The notes under the pieces are model-generated. The model worked only from the letters and a program-made list of their open reading frames with translations. It searched no databases and was not told where the DNA came from. Positions 1 through 7,416 of a stretch of 21,547 nt of DNA are shown here, piece by piece. Position numbers and translations under genes: made by a program. Each line of letters opens with the position of its first letter. Positions within the stretch are counted from its first letter, which is position 1. This DNA is from Aquificaceae bacterium (GTDB taxonomy: Bacteria > Aquificota > Aquificia > Aquificales > Aquificaceae), in NCBI GenBank assembly GCA_015492115.1, contig WGFS01000012.1, positions 1 through 21,547 on the forward strand. Direction: 5' to 3'.

Positions 1-1584
1 GTTAAAGGCGAGGAGGAGAGGTTCATAAGAACCCTAAGAGCTGGTATGCAGGCGGTTGAAGAGCTGATAGAGAGGGCTAAGGAAGAGGGAAGGGACACCC
101 TCCGAGGAGAGGAGGTCTTTACCGCCTACGACACCTACGGCTTTCCCCTTGACCTAATAGACGAGATAGCCCGTGAGAGGGGACTGAAGATAGATATAGC
201 AGGCTTCCATAAAGAGATGGAAAAACAGAGAGAGAGAGCGAGAAAGCACTTCAAGGTTGAGACAAAGAAGGTAAAGCCCGTTTACCAGCACCTGAAGGAG
301 ATAGGGAAAACATCCCGGTTCGTGGGATACGAGCACTACGAGTACGAGACAGAGCTCACAGGTATAGTGAGGGGAGAGGATCTCGTTAGCGAGCTCTCCG
401 AAGGTGAGGAGGGTGAGCTTGTTCTGAAGGAGACTCCCTTCTACCCGGAGAAGGGTGGACAGGTGGGAGACACGGGTCTTATAGAGACCGACAGGGCACT
501 CTTTAAGGTTGAGGACACCCAGAGTCCCGTTGAAGGGGTGATAGTCCACAGGGGGAAGGTTCTTAAAGGGACGCTCCGCGTGGGAGACAGGGTGATAGCG
601 AGGATAGACAGGGAGAGGAGAGAGGACATAATGAGGAACCACACAGCGACCCACCTCCTCCACTCCGCCCTGAAGAACATCCTGGGAGAGCACGTCCGTC
701 AGGCTGGTTCCCTCGTTGCGGATAGGTATCTGAGGTTTGACTTCACCCACTTTGATGCCCTCACGAGGGAGGAGCTCAAAGGGATAGAAGAGCTCGTGAA
801 CGAGAAGATAAGGGAGAACCTGCCCGTTCAGGTGAAGGAGATGGACTACCAGAGCGCCATAAAGAGCGGAGCGGTCGCCATATTTGAGGAGAAGTACGGG
901 GATAGGGTCAGGGTTATATCCGCTGGTGAGTTCTCAAGGGAGCTCTGTGGGGGGACTCACGTATCAAGGACTGGCGACATAGGTTACTTCAAGATACTCT
1001 CCGAGTCCTCCGTGGGAGCTGGAGTCAGGAGGATCATAGCTCAGACTGGAAGGTGGGCGGTGGAAACAGCCTTCGCTGAGCACACACTCCTTGAGGACGT
1101 TGGAACAGCTCTGAATGCAAAGAACGAGGAGATCCTATCCAGGGTGGAGTCTCTAAAAGAAGAGCTGAAGGAGAAGGAGAGAGAGATAAGCAGGCTCAGA
1201 CAGGAACTTCTCAAATCACAGGTGGAGACCTCTGTTAGGAGAGAGAAGGTGGGAGATTTCACCCTCTTCTGGGGGAGGTTCAGGGACGTTGGGGCTGAAG
1301 AGCTCAGAAACCTTGCGGACATGCTGAGGCACAAGACGGGCAGAGACGTGGTCTTTCTGGTGTCGGAGAGAGACGGCAAGCTCTCCACCGTTGTCGCTGT
1401 ATCTAAGGAGATCTCCGGGGATGTTAAGGCTAACCAGCTGATAAAGGAGCTTGGAAAGGTACTCAAAGGAGGTGGAGGAGGAAGGGAAGACCTCGCCCAG
1501 GGTGGTGGGAGTGACCCTTCGGGTGTTGATAAGGCTGTTAAAATATTAAGGGAGAGACTCAAAGAGTTCTCATCAGGAGGTTAG
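1..1584 (+). CDS. alaS: Alanine--tRNA ligase, C-terminal part (5' end outside window)
   Basis: Cytoplasmic class II synthetase that charges tRNA-Ala. The frame is open from base 1 (GTT AAA GGC...), so the ATG at 46 is internal and the catalytic N-terminal domain lies upstream. About 527 of a usual ~870 residues are present. Visible parts are the end of the tRNA-recognition region, then the editing domain with zinc-site motifs HTATH (about 639-653) and CGGTH (about 946-960). A Lys/Glu coiled coil follows (about 1130-1230), then the C-terminal DHHA1 domain with its glycine-rich stretch near 1468-1510. The gene ends in TAG with an AGGAGG site just before the stop that serves the next gene, 3 bases away, so the two are probably co-transcribed. 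Nothing looks degraded. Confidence 0.97.
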   Translation, partial: VKGEEERFIRTLRAGMQAVEELIERAKEEGRDTLRGEEVFTAYDTYGFPLDLIDEIARERGLKIDIAGFHKEMEKQRERARKHFKVETKKVKPVYQHLKEIGKTSRFVGYEHYEYETELTGIVRGEDLVSELSEGEEGELVLKETPFYPEKGGQVGDTGLIETDRALFKVEDTQSPVEGVIVHRGKVLKGTLRVGDRVIARIDRERREDIMRNHTATHLLHSALKNILGEHVRQAGSLVADRYLRFDFTHFDALTREELKGIEELVNEKIRENLPVQVKEMDYQSAIKSGAVAIFEEKYGDRVRVISAGEFSRELCGGTHVSRTGDIGYFKILSESSVGAGVRRIIAQTGRWAVETAFAEHTLLEDVGTALNAKNEEILSRVESLKEELKEKEREISRLRQELLKSQVETSVRREKVGDFTLFWGRFRDVGAEELRNLADMLRHKTGRDVVFLVSERDGKLSTVVAVSKEISGDVKANQLIKELGKVLKGGGGGREDLAQGGGSDPSGVDKAVKILRERLKEFSSGG

Positions 1585-1587
1585 AAG

Positions 1588-2016
1588 TTGAAGGCAAAGG
1601 TTGTGTTGGCTGGAGCTCTCCTCTCCTTGATGATCGTGTCCTGTGAGAAGAAGGAGGAAAAGGCACAGGGGACGCCCAAAGGGGAGACAAAGGAAGCGGT
1701 GGTGAAGAAGGAAGAGAGGCAGGCGGAGGTTGATAAAGGCAGGGAGAAGGGGCAGGAGTTCAAGAGGTCTGGGGCTTACGCTCTGGCGGACAGCAAGGGC
1801 TGTTTTGCCTGCCACGACGTTCAGAAGAAGAAGGTGGGACCCGCCTACGTTGAGGTTGCGAAGAAGTATGCGGGAAAAGAGAACGCTGTAGAGGAGCTGG
1901 TCAGGAGCATAACGAAGGGTAGCATGGGCAAGTGGGGTTCAATACCCATGACACCCCAGCCTGTGACCAGAGAGGAGGCTGAGAAGCTGGCCAAGTGGAT
2001 ACTCTCCCTCAGATGA
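1588..2016 (+). CDS. Lipoprotein monohaem class I c-type cytochrome
   Basis: 142 residues, TTG start chosen because AGGAGG lies at 1575-1580 with good spacing and the next codons give a complete export signal. Residues 1-18 are a hydrophobic signal ending in a lipobox (I-V-S-Cys19), so the mature protein should be lipid-anchored outside the cytoplasm. Residues 20-65 form a highly charged Lys/Glu linker. The haem domain has the C72-F-A-C75-H76 attachment motif, and Met121 in an I-P-M-T-P context is the likely sixth ligand. This matches the small cytochrome c-551/552/555 type. The expected role is electron carriage between periplasmic oxidation systems such as Sox and the terminal oxidase; that partner is inference. 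It follows alaS by 3 bases and its stop overlaps the convergent alr stop by 8 bases. Confidence 0.9.
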   Translation: MKAKVVLAGALLSLMIVSCEKKEEKAQGTPKGETKEAVVKKEERQAEVDKGREKGQEFKRSGAYALADSKGCFACHDVQKKKVGPAYVEVAKKYAGKENAVEELVRSITKGSMGKWGSIPMTPQPVTREEAEKLAKWILSLR

Positions 2017-3055
2017 CCTCTCTCTTCACCCTGCTTGAGAGGTTGCACATGAGCTCATAGGGTATGGTGCCCGCCTCCCTTGCGAGATCGCCGAAGGTTC
2101 TGCCCTCATCAACCACGGTTACCCAGTCTCCTACCCGTGCGTCAGTTCCACTCACATCAACGACCGTCATATCCATGGTTATGTTCCCAAGAATTGGTAG
2201 CTTCCTTCCCCTGTAGAGAAAGTAGCCCCTGTTTGAGAGGCTCTTCATGAGCCCGTCCGCATATCCAAAGGCGATCACACCTATTCTCTTCTCTCTCTCC
2301 GTTACGTAAGTCCTCCCGTAGGATATAGGGAAATCTCTCGGGACTTCCTTTACGGAAAGGATACGGGCGACAACGCTCAGGGCAGGTTCTAAACGGATCG
2401 GATACTCTCTGAGAGGTTTCTCCCCGTAGATGGCGAGTCCAACCCTTACGTGGGTTGTGTAGGGAACCCTGTAGATCACACCTGCGGAGCTCTCAAGGTG
2501 AACTTTTAAGCTTCTTCCATACCTCTCAACTATATTTCTAAAGCGTTCTATCTGCTTCAGTGAGAACTCCCTGTCCGCGGGAGTTGAGAGGTGACTCATC
2601 ACGCCGACTACCCTTGGGTCATCTATGAACTCACCCACAAAGCCGAGCCTTCCCATCCCGGTGTCGTATTTGACGTGGAACTTTATGTCCTCTTTGCCTA
2701 TCACCCTCAGGTGTTCCATGTCTGAAACCACGGGCGTTAGCCCGTACTCTTTTACCGCTGACAGTTCCTCGGGTAAAACTCCTCCCAGTATCAGTATCTC
2801 TTCTTTGATCCCCATCTCTCTCAGGAGAACGCCCTCCTCAACACAGGCGACCGCGAAGGAATCTACCTCGGGAAGCTCGCTCAGGATGGGTGCTATGTAC
2901 CTTACACCCGTGCCGTAGGCGTCCGATTTCACAACAGCTATGAGCTTCTTCCCGCTGAACCTGAAAAGCTCCTTTACGTTGTGCTCAATGGCTGAGCGTT
3001 TTATCCTGAGTACCGACCTGCACCCCGCATGTGTCTTACAGGAACTCTCAATCAC
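2009..3055 (-). CDS. alr: Alanine racemase
   Basis: PLP enzyme interconverting L- and D-alanine for peptidoglycan, 348 residues, usual size. The PLP-lysine motif is at residues 40-50 (K43 in VVKSDAYGTG; most homologues have GHG at the end). D-T-G-M-G-R136-L-G and the second catalytic residue Tyr246 (SYGRTY) are present, as is the I-T-M-D-M motif at 292-296. The start is GTG at 3055. No other start codon lies between it and the conserved domain at residue 17, though an in-frame CTG occurs upstream. No Shine-Dalgarno is visible; a TAAAAT hexamer sits 7 bases before the GTG, which would suit a leaderless message. It is divergent from gnd (32-base gap) and overlaps the cytochrome stop by 8 bases. 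Confidence 0.95.
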   Translation of the reverse strand: MIESSCKTHAGCRSVLRIKRSAIEHNVKELFRFSGKKLIAVVKSDAYGTGVRYIAPILSELPEVDSFAVACVEEGVLLREMGIKEEILILGGVLPEELSAVKEYGLTPVVSDMEHLRVIGKEDIKFHVKYDTGMGRLGFVGEFIDDPRVVGVMSHLSTPADREFSLKQIERFRNIVERYGRSLKVHLESSAGVIYRVPYTTHVRVGLAIYGEKPLREYPIRLEPALSVVARILSVKEVPRDFPISYGRTYVTEREKRIGVIAFGYADGLMKSLSNRGYFLYRGRKLPILGNITMDMTVVDVSGTDARVGDWVTVVDEGRTFGDLAREAGTIPYELMCNLSSRVKREVI

Positions 3056-3087
3056 ATCTAAAATTTTATCGGAGTTAGAATACAGGT
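3056..3087. promoter_or_regulatory. Divergent alr/gnd promoter gap
   Basis: Only 32 bases separate the two divergent start codons. On the + strand TAGAAT (3076-3081) ends 6 bases before the gnd ATG. On the - strand TAAAAT ends 7 bases before the alr GTG. Neither gene has a convincing ribosome-binding site, and no good -35 hexamer was found. The two promoters would have to overlap the opposite coding sequence. Confidence 0.35.
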
Positions 3088-3999
3088 ATGGAGAGAAAGG
3101 AGATCGGAATAATCGGACTGGGGAGGATGGGTCTTGGCATAGGCAGGAGGCTGGTTCGCAAGGGCTGGAAGGTCTTTGGCTACGACCTCTCTCAGGAAGC
3201 CAGAGATAAGGCAGAGGAGGGAGGGATAGAAGCCTTTGAAGATGTGTCCTTCCTCTGTGGAGAGTTCACAGACAGAAAGCTACTCTGGATCATGGTTCCC
3301 GCCCACGTTGTAGATAAAGCCATCTCCTCTCTAAAGCCCGAGCTTGTTGAAGGCGACATCGTGATAGACGGGGGAAACTCCTTCTACAAGGACTCGGTGA
3401 GGAGGTTCAACGACCTCTCCCGTATGGGTGTTCACTTCATTGACGTGGGTGTGAGCGGTGGCGTGTGGGGCGAGGAGCAGGGCTACTGCATGATGGTAGG
3501 AGGGGAGGAAGAGGTATTTAAGGAGATAGAGGGGCTTTTCAAGGACCTCGCCTACGAAGGGGACGGATACGCCTACATGGGAAAGGCAGGTGCTGGGCAC
3601 TTCGTGAAGATGGTTCACAACGGGATAGAGTACGGGATGATGCAGGCTATAGCTGAGGGCTTTGAGCTGATGAAGGAGAGCGACTACGAGCTTGATCTTG
3701 AGGAGGTGGCGAGGGTTTACACCAAGGGTAGCGTTATAAGGTCTTGGCTGATGGATCTCACCCACCAGTCCTTCAAGGATTTCGGAGATCTGGAAAACAT
3801 AGAGCCTTTTGTTCAGGACTCGGGAGAGGGCAGGTGGACTCTTCAGACTGCTGTAGAGCTGGGTGTTCCGGTTTGGGTGATAGCGGACGCACTCTTCAAC
3901 AGGTTCCGCTCAAGGCAGAGGGACTCCTTCAGGGACAAGCTCCTATCAGCCCTCAGATACGAGTTTGGGAGGCACGAGGTAAAGAAAAGGAATGGGTAA
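3088..3999 (+). CDS. gnd: 6-phosphogluconate dehydrogenase (decarboxylating), short NAD-type
   Basis: Converts 6-phosphogluconate to ribulose 5-phosphate and CO2 in the oxidative pentose phosphate pathway. At 303 residues it is the short GntZ/YqeC-type enzyme, not the ~470-residue form. The N-terminal Rossmann fold has GLGRMG at 10-15. The second strand ends V-F-G-Y-D33, an Asp where NADP-linked enzymes usually carry Asn-Arg-Thr, so NAD preference is inferred. The substrate loops DGGNS (94-98) and GVSGGVWG (121-128) are intact. The catalytic pair Lys174/Glu181 in HFVKMVHNGIEY has the family's seven-residue spacing. It is first in the gnd-zwf-pgl unit and its stop overlaps the zwf start by 8 bases. 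It has no strong ribosome-binding site. Confidence 0.94.
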   Translation: MERKEIGIIGLGRMGLGIGRRLVRKGWKVFGYDLSQEARDKAEEGGIEAFEDVSFLCGEFTDRKLLWIMVPAHVVDKAISSLKPELVEGDIVIDGGNSFYKDSVRRFNDLSRMGVHFIDVGVSGGVWGEEQGYCMMVGGEEEVFKEIEGLFKDLAYEGDGYAYMGKAGAGHFVKMVHNGIEYGMMQAIAEGFELMKESDYELDLEEVARVYTKGSVIRSWLMDLTHQSFKDFGDLENIEPFVQDSGEGRWTLQTAVELGVPVWVIADALFNRFRSRQRDSFRDKLLSALRYEFGRHEVKKRNG

Positions 4000-5362
4000 G
4001 GAATACCTTATCTTCATATTCGGAGGGACAGGAGACCTCGCCAGAAGAAAGCTCTATCCAAGCCTGCAGAACCTTTACATGGGTGGTAAGCTGAAAGGAT
4101 TGAGGAAGGTGTACGCCCTCGGTAGGGATAGAGGGAAGCTTGATGAAACCCTTAAGGAGCTGGAGGATAAGTTTGCGAGACTCATAGAGTTCGTTCCTTT
4201 TAATGTGGAGGATAAGGAGAGCTACCGGGTCCTGGCTAAGGAGGTGGAGTCCTTTCCCGGGGCGGAGGTGATAATATACCTCTCCCTGCCACCCCAGCTC
4301 TTTGAGACCGCGATAGTTTACACAGGTGCTGTGCTCAAGAGGTTCCCAAATCCGAGGAAGATGGTTGTAGAGAAACCCTTCGGGTTTGACCTTGAGTCCG
4401 CAAGGAGGCTGAACTTCCAGCTCAAGCGCTACTTCACCGAGAAGGAGATATACAGGATAGACCACTTCCTCGGCAAAGTCCCCATCCAGAACATACTCTC
4501 CGTCAGGTTCTCCAACTACATCTTTGAGGGGATATGGAACAAGAACTTCATAGACAACATCCAGATCTCAGCCACCGAGACCCTCGGTCTTGAGGGAAGG
4601 GCGAGTTACTACGACAGGGTGGGTGCTCTGAGGGACATGGTTCAGAACCACCTTATGCAGATACTCTGCTTCCTCGCCATGGAGCCTCCTGCGGTGATGG
4701 ATGCGGAGAGGATCAGGGACGAGAAGGTAAAGGTTCTCGCCTCCGTAAGGAGGTTTGGTAGAGAGGAAGTAGACCGCTTTGCGGTGAGAGGGCAGTACAG
4801 CGGATACACCCACGAACTCGGCAGGGACTCAAACACCGAGACCTTTGCGGTGGTCAAGCTCTTCATAGAGAACTTCCGCTGGGAAGGTGTCCCCTTCTAC
4901 CTGAGAACCGGCAAGAAGCTAAAGGAGAAGAAGACCGAAGCTGTAATAGTCTTCAGAGAGGTGCCCGGCAACTTCGGGAGACTGCTGGGTTGCACACCCG
5001 ACAGGAACAAGCTCGCCTTTGAGATAGCGCCCGGAACGAGGGTGGTCTTCAGGTTTCAGATGATGCCCCCCACGGGACTCCTCGCCTGCCCCATGGAGAG
5101 CTCCATGGAGATAGACCTTGCCAAACACTTCGGGCAGAGCCCACCGGAAGCCTACGAGACCCTGCTTGGAGACATCTTTGAGGGAGACCAGACCCTCTTC
5201 ATAAGGGAGGACGAGTCGGAGCTGTCCTGGGAGATAATCCAGCCCATCATAGACCGCTGGAAGGAGGATCCAGACGTCCCACTCTACAAACCCGGCACCT
5301 GGGGACCCAGAGAGGCGAGAGAGTTCATAGAGAAGGACGGGAGGAAGTGGGTCGTTGTATAA
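3992..5362 (+). CDS. zwf: Glucose-6-phosphate 1-dehydrogenase
   Basis: Oxidises glucose 6-phosphate to 6-phosphogluconolactone, the first step of the oxidative pentose phosphate pathway. The 456 residues are close to the bacterial norm. The nucleotide-binding loop is I-F-G-G-T-G-D-L-A (9-17), with Gly where many homologues have Ala-Ser. EKPFG is at 127-131 and the substrate signature RIDHFLGK at 155-162 (His158). Catalytic-base His220 lies in R-D-M-V-Q-N-H. The ATG at 3992 overlaps the gnd stop by 8 bases (ATGGGTAA), and its own stop overlaps pgl by 8 bases. Translational coupling is likely. No defects seen. Confidence 0.97.
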   Translation: MGKEYLIFIFGGTGDLARRKLYPSLQNLYMGGKLKGLRKVYALGRDRGKLDETLKELEDKFARLIEFVPFNVEDKESYRVLAKEVESFPGAEVIIYLSLPPQLFETAIVYTGAVLKRFPNPRKMVVEKPFGFDLESARRLNFQLKRYFTEKEIYRIDHFLGKVPIQNILSVRFSNYIFEGIWNKNFIDNIQISATETLGLEGRASYYDRVGALRDMVQNHLMQILCFLAMEPPAVMDAERIRDEKVKVLASVRRFGREEVDRFAVRGQYSGYTHELGRDSNTETFAVVKLFIENFRWEGVPFYLRTGKKLKEKKTEAVIVFREVPGNFGRLLGCTPDRNKLAFEIAPGTRVVFRFQMMPPTGLLACPMESSMEIDLAKHFGQSPPEAYETLLGDIFEGDQTLFIREDESELSWEIIQPIIDRWKEDPDVPLYKPGTWGPREAREFIEKDGRKWVVV

Positions 5363-6029
5363 ACTCGTTGTAGAAGAAAACCCGGAGGAGGTGGGCCAAA
5401 GACTCGCTGACTTCATCTCTAAGTATGCGTCGCAGGTAATATCCAAGAAGGGTGTGGTAAAGCTGGGACTTGCAGGGGGAAGTTCACCCCGCAGAACCTA
5501 CGAGATGCTGAGAGAAGGCTTTACCCTATGGGAGAGAACGCTCATATTCCCAACCGACGAGCGCTACGTCCCTTCAGAAGACCCGAAGAGCAACTACAGA
5601 TTTTTGAGAGAGACCCTCGGAGACAGGGCAAAGATCTACAGGGTGAAGACCGAACTTCCCTTAAAGGAAGCCTGCATGGACCTTGACACAGCCCTCTCAA
5701 AGGCAGGGAGCATGGATCTGACACTTCTGGGTGTAGGAAAGGACGGGCACACTGCCTCCATCTTTCCCGGGGTTCCCTGTGATCCCTGCGGTGAGAACGC
5801 CTGCACATCCGTGTCCCCCGACGGACTTGAGAGGATAAGCATGAGTCTTAGTTACATAAACCTGTCTTCTAAGGTGGTCTTCCTCGTTCTCGGAGAGGAA
5901 AAGAGGGAAGTCCTTGAAAAGTTGCTGAAGGGTGAAGATATACCCGCTTCACGGGTAAGAGGAGAGATCCTTGTGTTCACCGATATTCACTCACCCTCTT
6001 CCAGTAGCTCGTTCTCAACCTCAAAGTAA
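5355..6029 (+). CDS. pgl: 6-phosphogluconolactonase (DevB type)
   Basis: Hydrolyses 6-phosphogluconolactone to 6-phosphogluconate, the step between the zwf and gnd products. 224 residues, typical length. Family motifs are the substrate loop GLAGGSSPRRTYEML near the N terminus, TDERYVP with the following N-Y-R-F, and L-G-V-G-K-D-G-H-T-A-S-I-F-P. The TTG start overlaps the zwf stop by 8 bases and is preceded by GGGAGG with suitable spacing. The last ~14 codons (H-S-P-S-S-S-S-S-F-S-T-S-K) are read across the antisense of the 3' end of the convergent hydrolase gene (43-base overlap). They form a low-complexity Ser tail that probably lies outside the fold. Confidence 0.95.
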   Translation: MYKLVVEENPEEVGQRLADFISKYASQVISKKGVVKLGLAGGSSPRRTYEMLREGFTLWERTLIFPTDERYVPSEDPKSNYRFLRETLGDRAKIYRVKTELPLKEACMDLDTALSKAGSMDLTLLGVGKDGHTASIFPGVPCDPCGENACTSVSPDGLERISMSLSYINLSSKVVFLVLGEEKREVLEKLLKGEDIPASRVRGEILVFTDIHSPSSSSSFSTSK

Positions 6030-6964
6030 ACGTAGTAGGCGTTAACAGGGTTGACCTTGAAGAAGACAGGAACCTGAGCGTAGGAGGGGTCTATTTCAAG
6101 GAGGGCATCGTTTATGTGTTCCCTAACGTAATCTACGTCCTGACCATCCTCTATCATCTTCCTTACAGTTCTTCTTAGGTCGTCTATGTACTTGTAAGTC
6201 CACTTCACCCTGTCCCTTATCCTCTCCTTCGTAAGCATGGGCTTTCCATGTCCTGGGAGTAAAATTTTTGGGTCAAGCTCAAGTATTTTCTTGAGGCACA
6301 CCAGCCACGTCTTTGAGTTTCCAGAGCCTAAGAAGGGCAGTCGTCCATCAAAGACTATGTCTCCGCTGAAGAGGATCTTCTCATCCGGCATCCAGATAAC
6401 TATGTCCCCCGGGGTATGGGCTTTGCAGTAGTGCCTGACCACAAAGTTTTTATTACCCATGTGTATATCAAGCCCCTGAGTTATGGTTATGTCGGGAGGG
6501 ATCATCTTTGTCCCCTTCATGTGCTCCTTCAGGAGCTTCTGCCTGGATCTGTAGAAGCTGTAGCTTGAAGGCTGTGAGAGGTAGTCAAAGGCCCATTCGT
6601 GGGCTATTATAACAGCCCCCTCTTCCTTGAAAGCCCCGACTCCGTAGAAGTGATCCGTGTGGTAGTGGGTTATCACCGCGAACCTTATCGGCTTCTTGGT
6701 CACACTCCTTATGGTTTCAACGAGCTCTTTACCGAGCTCATAGGTGCTGAGGGCATCTATGGCAAGGACACCATCCTCAGTTACTACAAAGTAAGCGTTT
6801 GAGATAAAGCCCCTGTTCTTATAGTTCACCTGCTCGTAAACGCCGAAGACCCCGTAAACGTTGTCCTTTATCTTCCTTAAAGTTTCTTTAACGTGTTTGG
6901 GGTAATTGCCTCCGAGAGACAGACCCGCCCATAAAAGCAGGACGAGAACTGAAAGGGTTCTCAT
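5987..6964 (-). CDS. Exported metallo-beta-lactamase-fold hydrolase, SoxH-like, last gene of sox operon
   Basis: 325 residues with a Sec-type signal (residues 1-19), so a periplasmic enzyme. Zinc-binding motifs are complete: H100-Y-H102-T-D104-H105, then H183 in H-T-P-G-D, D202 in F-S-G-D, and H239 in L-P-G-H-G. The general layout resembles SoxH and related periplasmic hydrolases found in sulfur-oxidation clusters, but the substrate is not deducible from sequence. Its ATG overlaps the preceding DUF302 stop (ATGA at 6961-6964) behind a strong GAGGTGAGGGGAG site, tying it to soxB expression. Its 3' end overlaps convergent pgl by 43 bases. A glyoxalase II-like or persulfide-dioxygenase-like thiol-ester activity is possible but unproven. 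Confidence is high for the fold and low for the role. Confidence 0.85.
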   Translation of the reverse strand: MRTLSVLVLLLWAGLSLGGNYPKHVKETLRKIKDNVYGVFGVYEQVNYKNRGFISNAYFVVTEDGVLAIDALSTYELGKELVETIRSVTKKPIRFAVITHYHTDHFYGVGAFKEEGAVIIAHEWAFDYLSQPSSYSFYRSRQKLLKEHMKGTKMIPPDITITQGLDIHMGNKNFVVRHYCKAHTPGDIVIWMPDEKILFSGDIVFDGRLPFLGSGNSKTWLVCLKKILELDPKILLPGHGKPMLTKERIRDRVKWTYKYIDDLRRTVRKMIEDGQDVDYVREHINDALLEIDPSYAQVPVFFKVNPVNAYYVYFEVENELLEEGE

Positions 6965-7416
6965 AACTCTCCCCTCACCTCTTTTATTGCGTCCTTTACC
7001 TCCCTGTCAGCCTTTTTGAAAACCTCCTTTGCCTCTTTGGAGAGCTTTTTGCCAAATAGCCTGAGAAGGGTATCAACGTTTATGAAGCCTACGACTACCG
7101 AACCATCCTTCCTCTCATAGAGGTACACCCTGCAGGGAGCCATAACGCCGAGCTGAGGCATCTCTCTGAATATCTTTTCAGCGTAAGACAGGTTGCAAAC
7201 GAGCATGTAGGAAAAACGAGGTTTCTCTTTAGCCACGTCAACCACACCCAGAACGTTCATATTTCTCCCATCAAGTGCGGTTTTCAGTAAGAGTTTAACG
7301 TCCTCAAAGTCCATTCCCTTTATAACTTCTTCGTACTGGAGGGGGTGTTTCTCTCTCTCCTGAGGAAAGGAGAAGGATGCTACGAACAGTATGAGTACAA
7401 GTATCACCCTTATCAT
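6961..7416 (-). CDS. Exported DUF302-like protein, second copy
   Basis: 151 residues with an N-terminal signal (1-18, ending S-F-P-Q), so probably periplasmic. The central region resembles the DUF302 fold: C74-N-L in a V-C-N strand, a helix, then P-C95-R-V-Y-L-Y and a G-S-V-V-V-G strand. The two cysteines are 21 residues apart, exactly as in the upstream neighbour, so the two genes are probably an old tandem duplication. The C terminus is a charged helix. It is joined by ATGA overlaps to the upstream DUF302 gene (7413-7416) and to the downstream hydrolase (6961-6964), with GAGGAGGGGAG before its ATG. Function unknown; a thiol or sulfur-handling role beside SoxYZ is inference from the cysteines and the operon. 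Confidence 0.75.
   Translation of the reverse strand: MIRVILVLILFVASFSFPQEREKHPLQYEEVIKGMDFEDVKLLLKTALDGRNMNVLGVVDVAKEKPRFSYMLVCNLSYAEKIFREMPQLGVMAPCRVYLYERKDGSVVVGFINVDTLLRLFGKKLSKEAKEVFKKADREVKDAIKEVRGEL

Noticed and set aside
46..48. ATG at 46 as the alaS start
   Set aside because: The frame is open upstream to base 1 with AlaRS-like sequence, and the catalytic domain is missing, so this Met is internal.
5091..5108. Inverted repeat CCATGGAG-AG-CTCCATGG inside zwf
   Set aside because: It falls in well-conserved coding sequence (P-M-E-S-S-M-E) and is explained by the repeated Met-Glu codons; there is no sign of a regulatory role.
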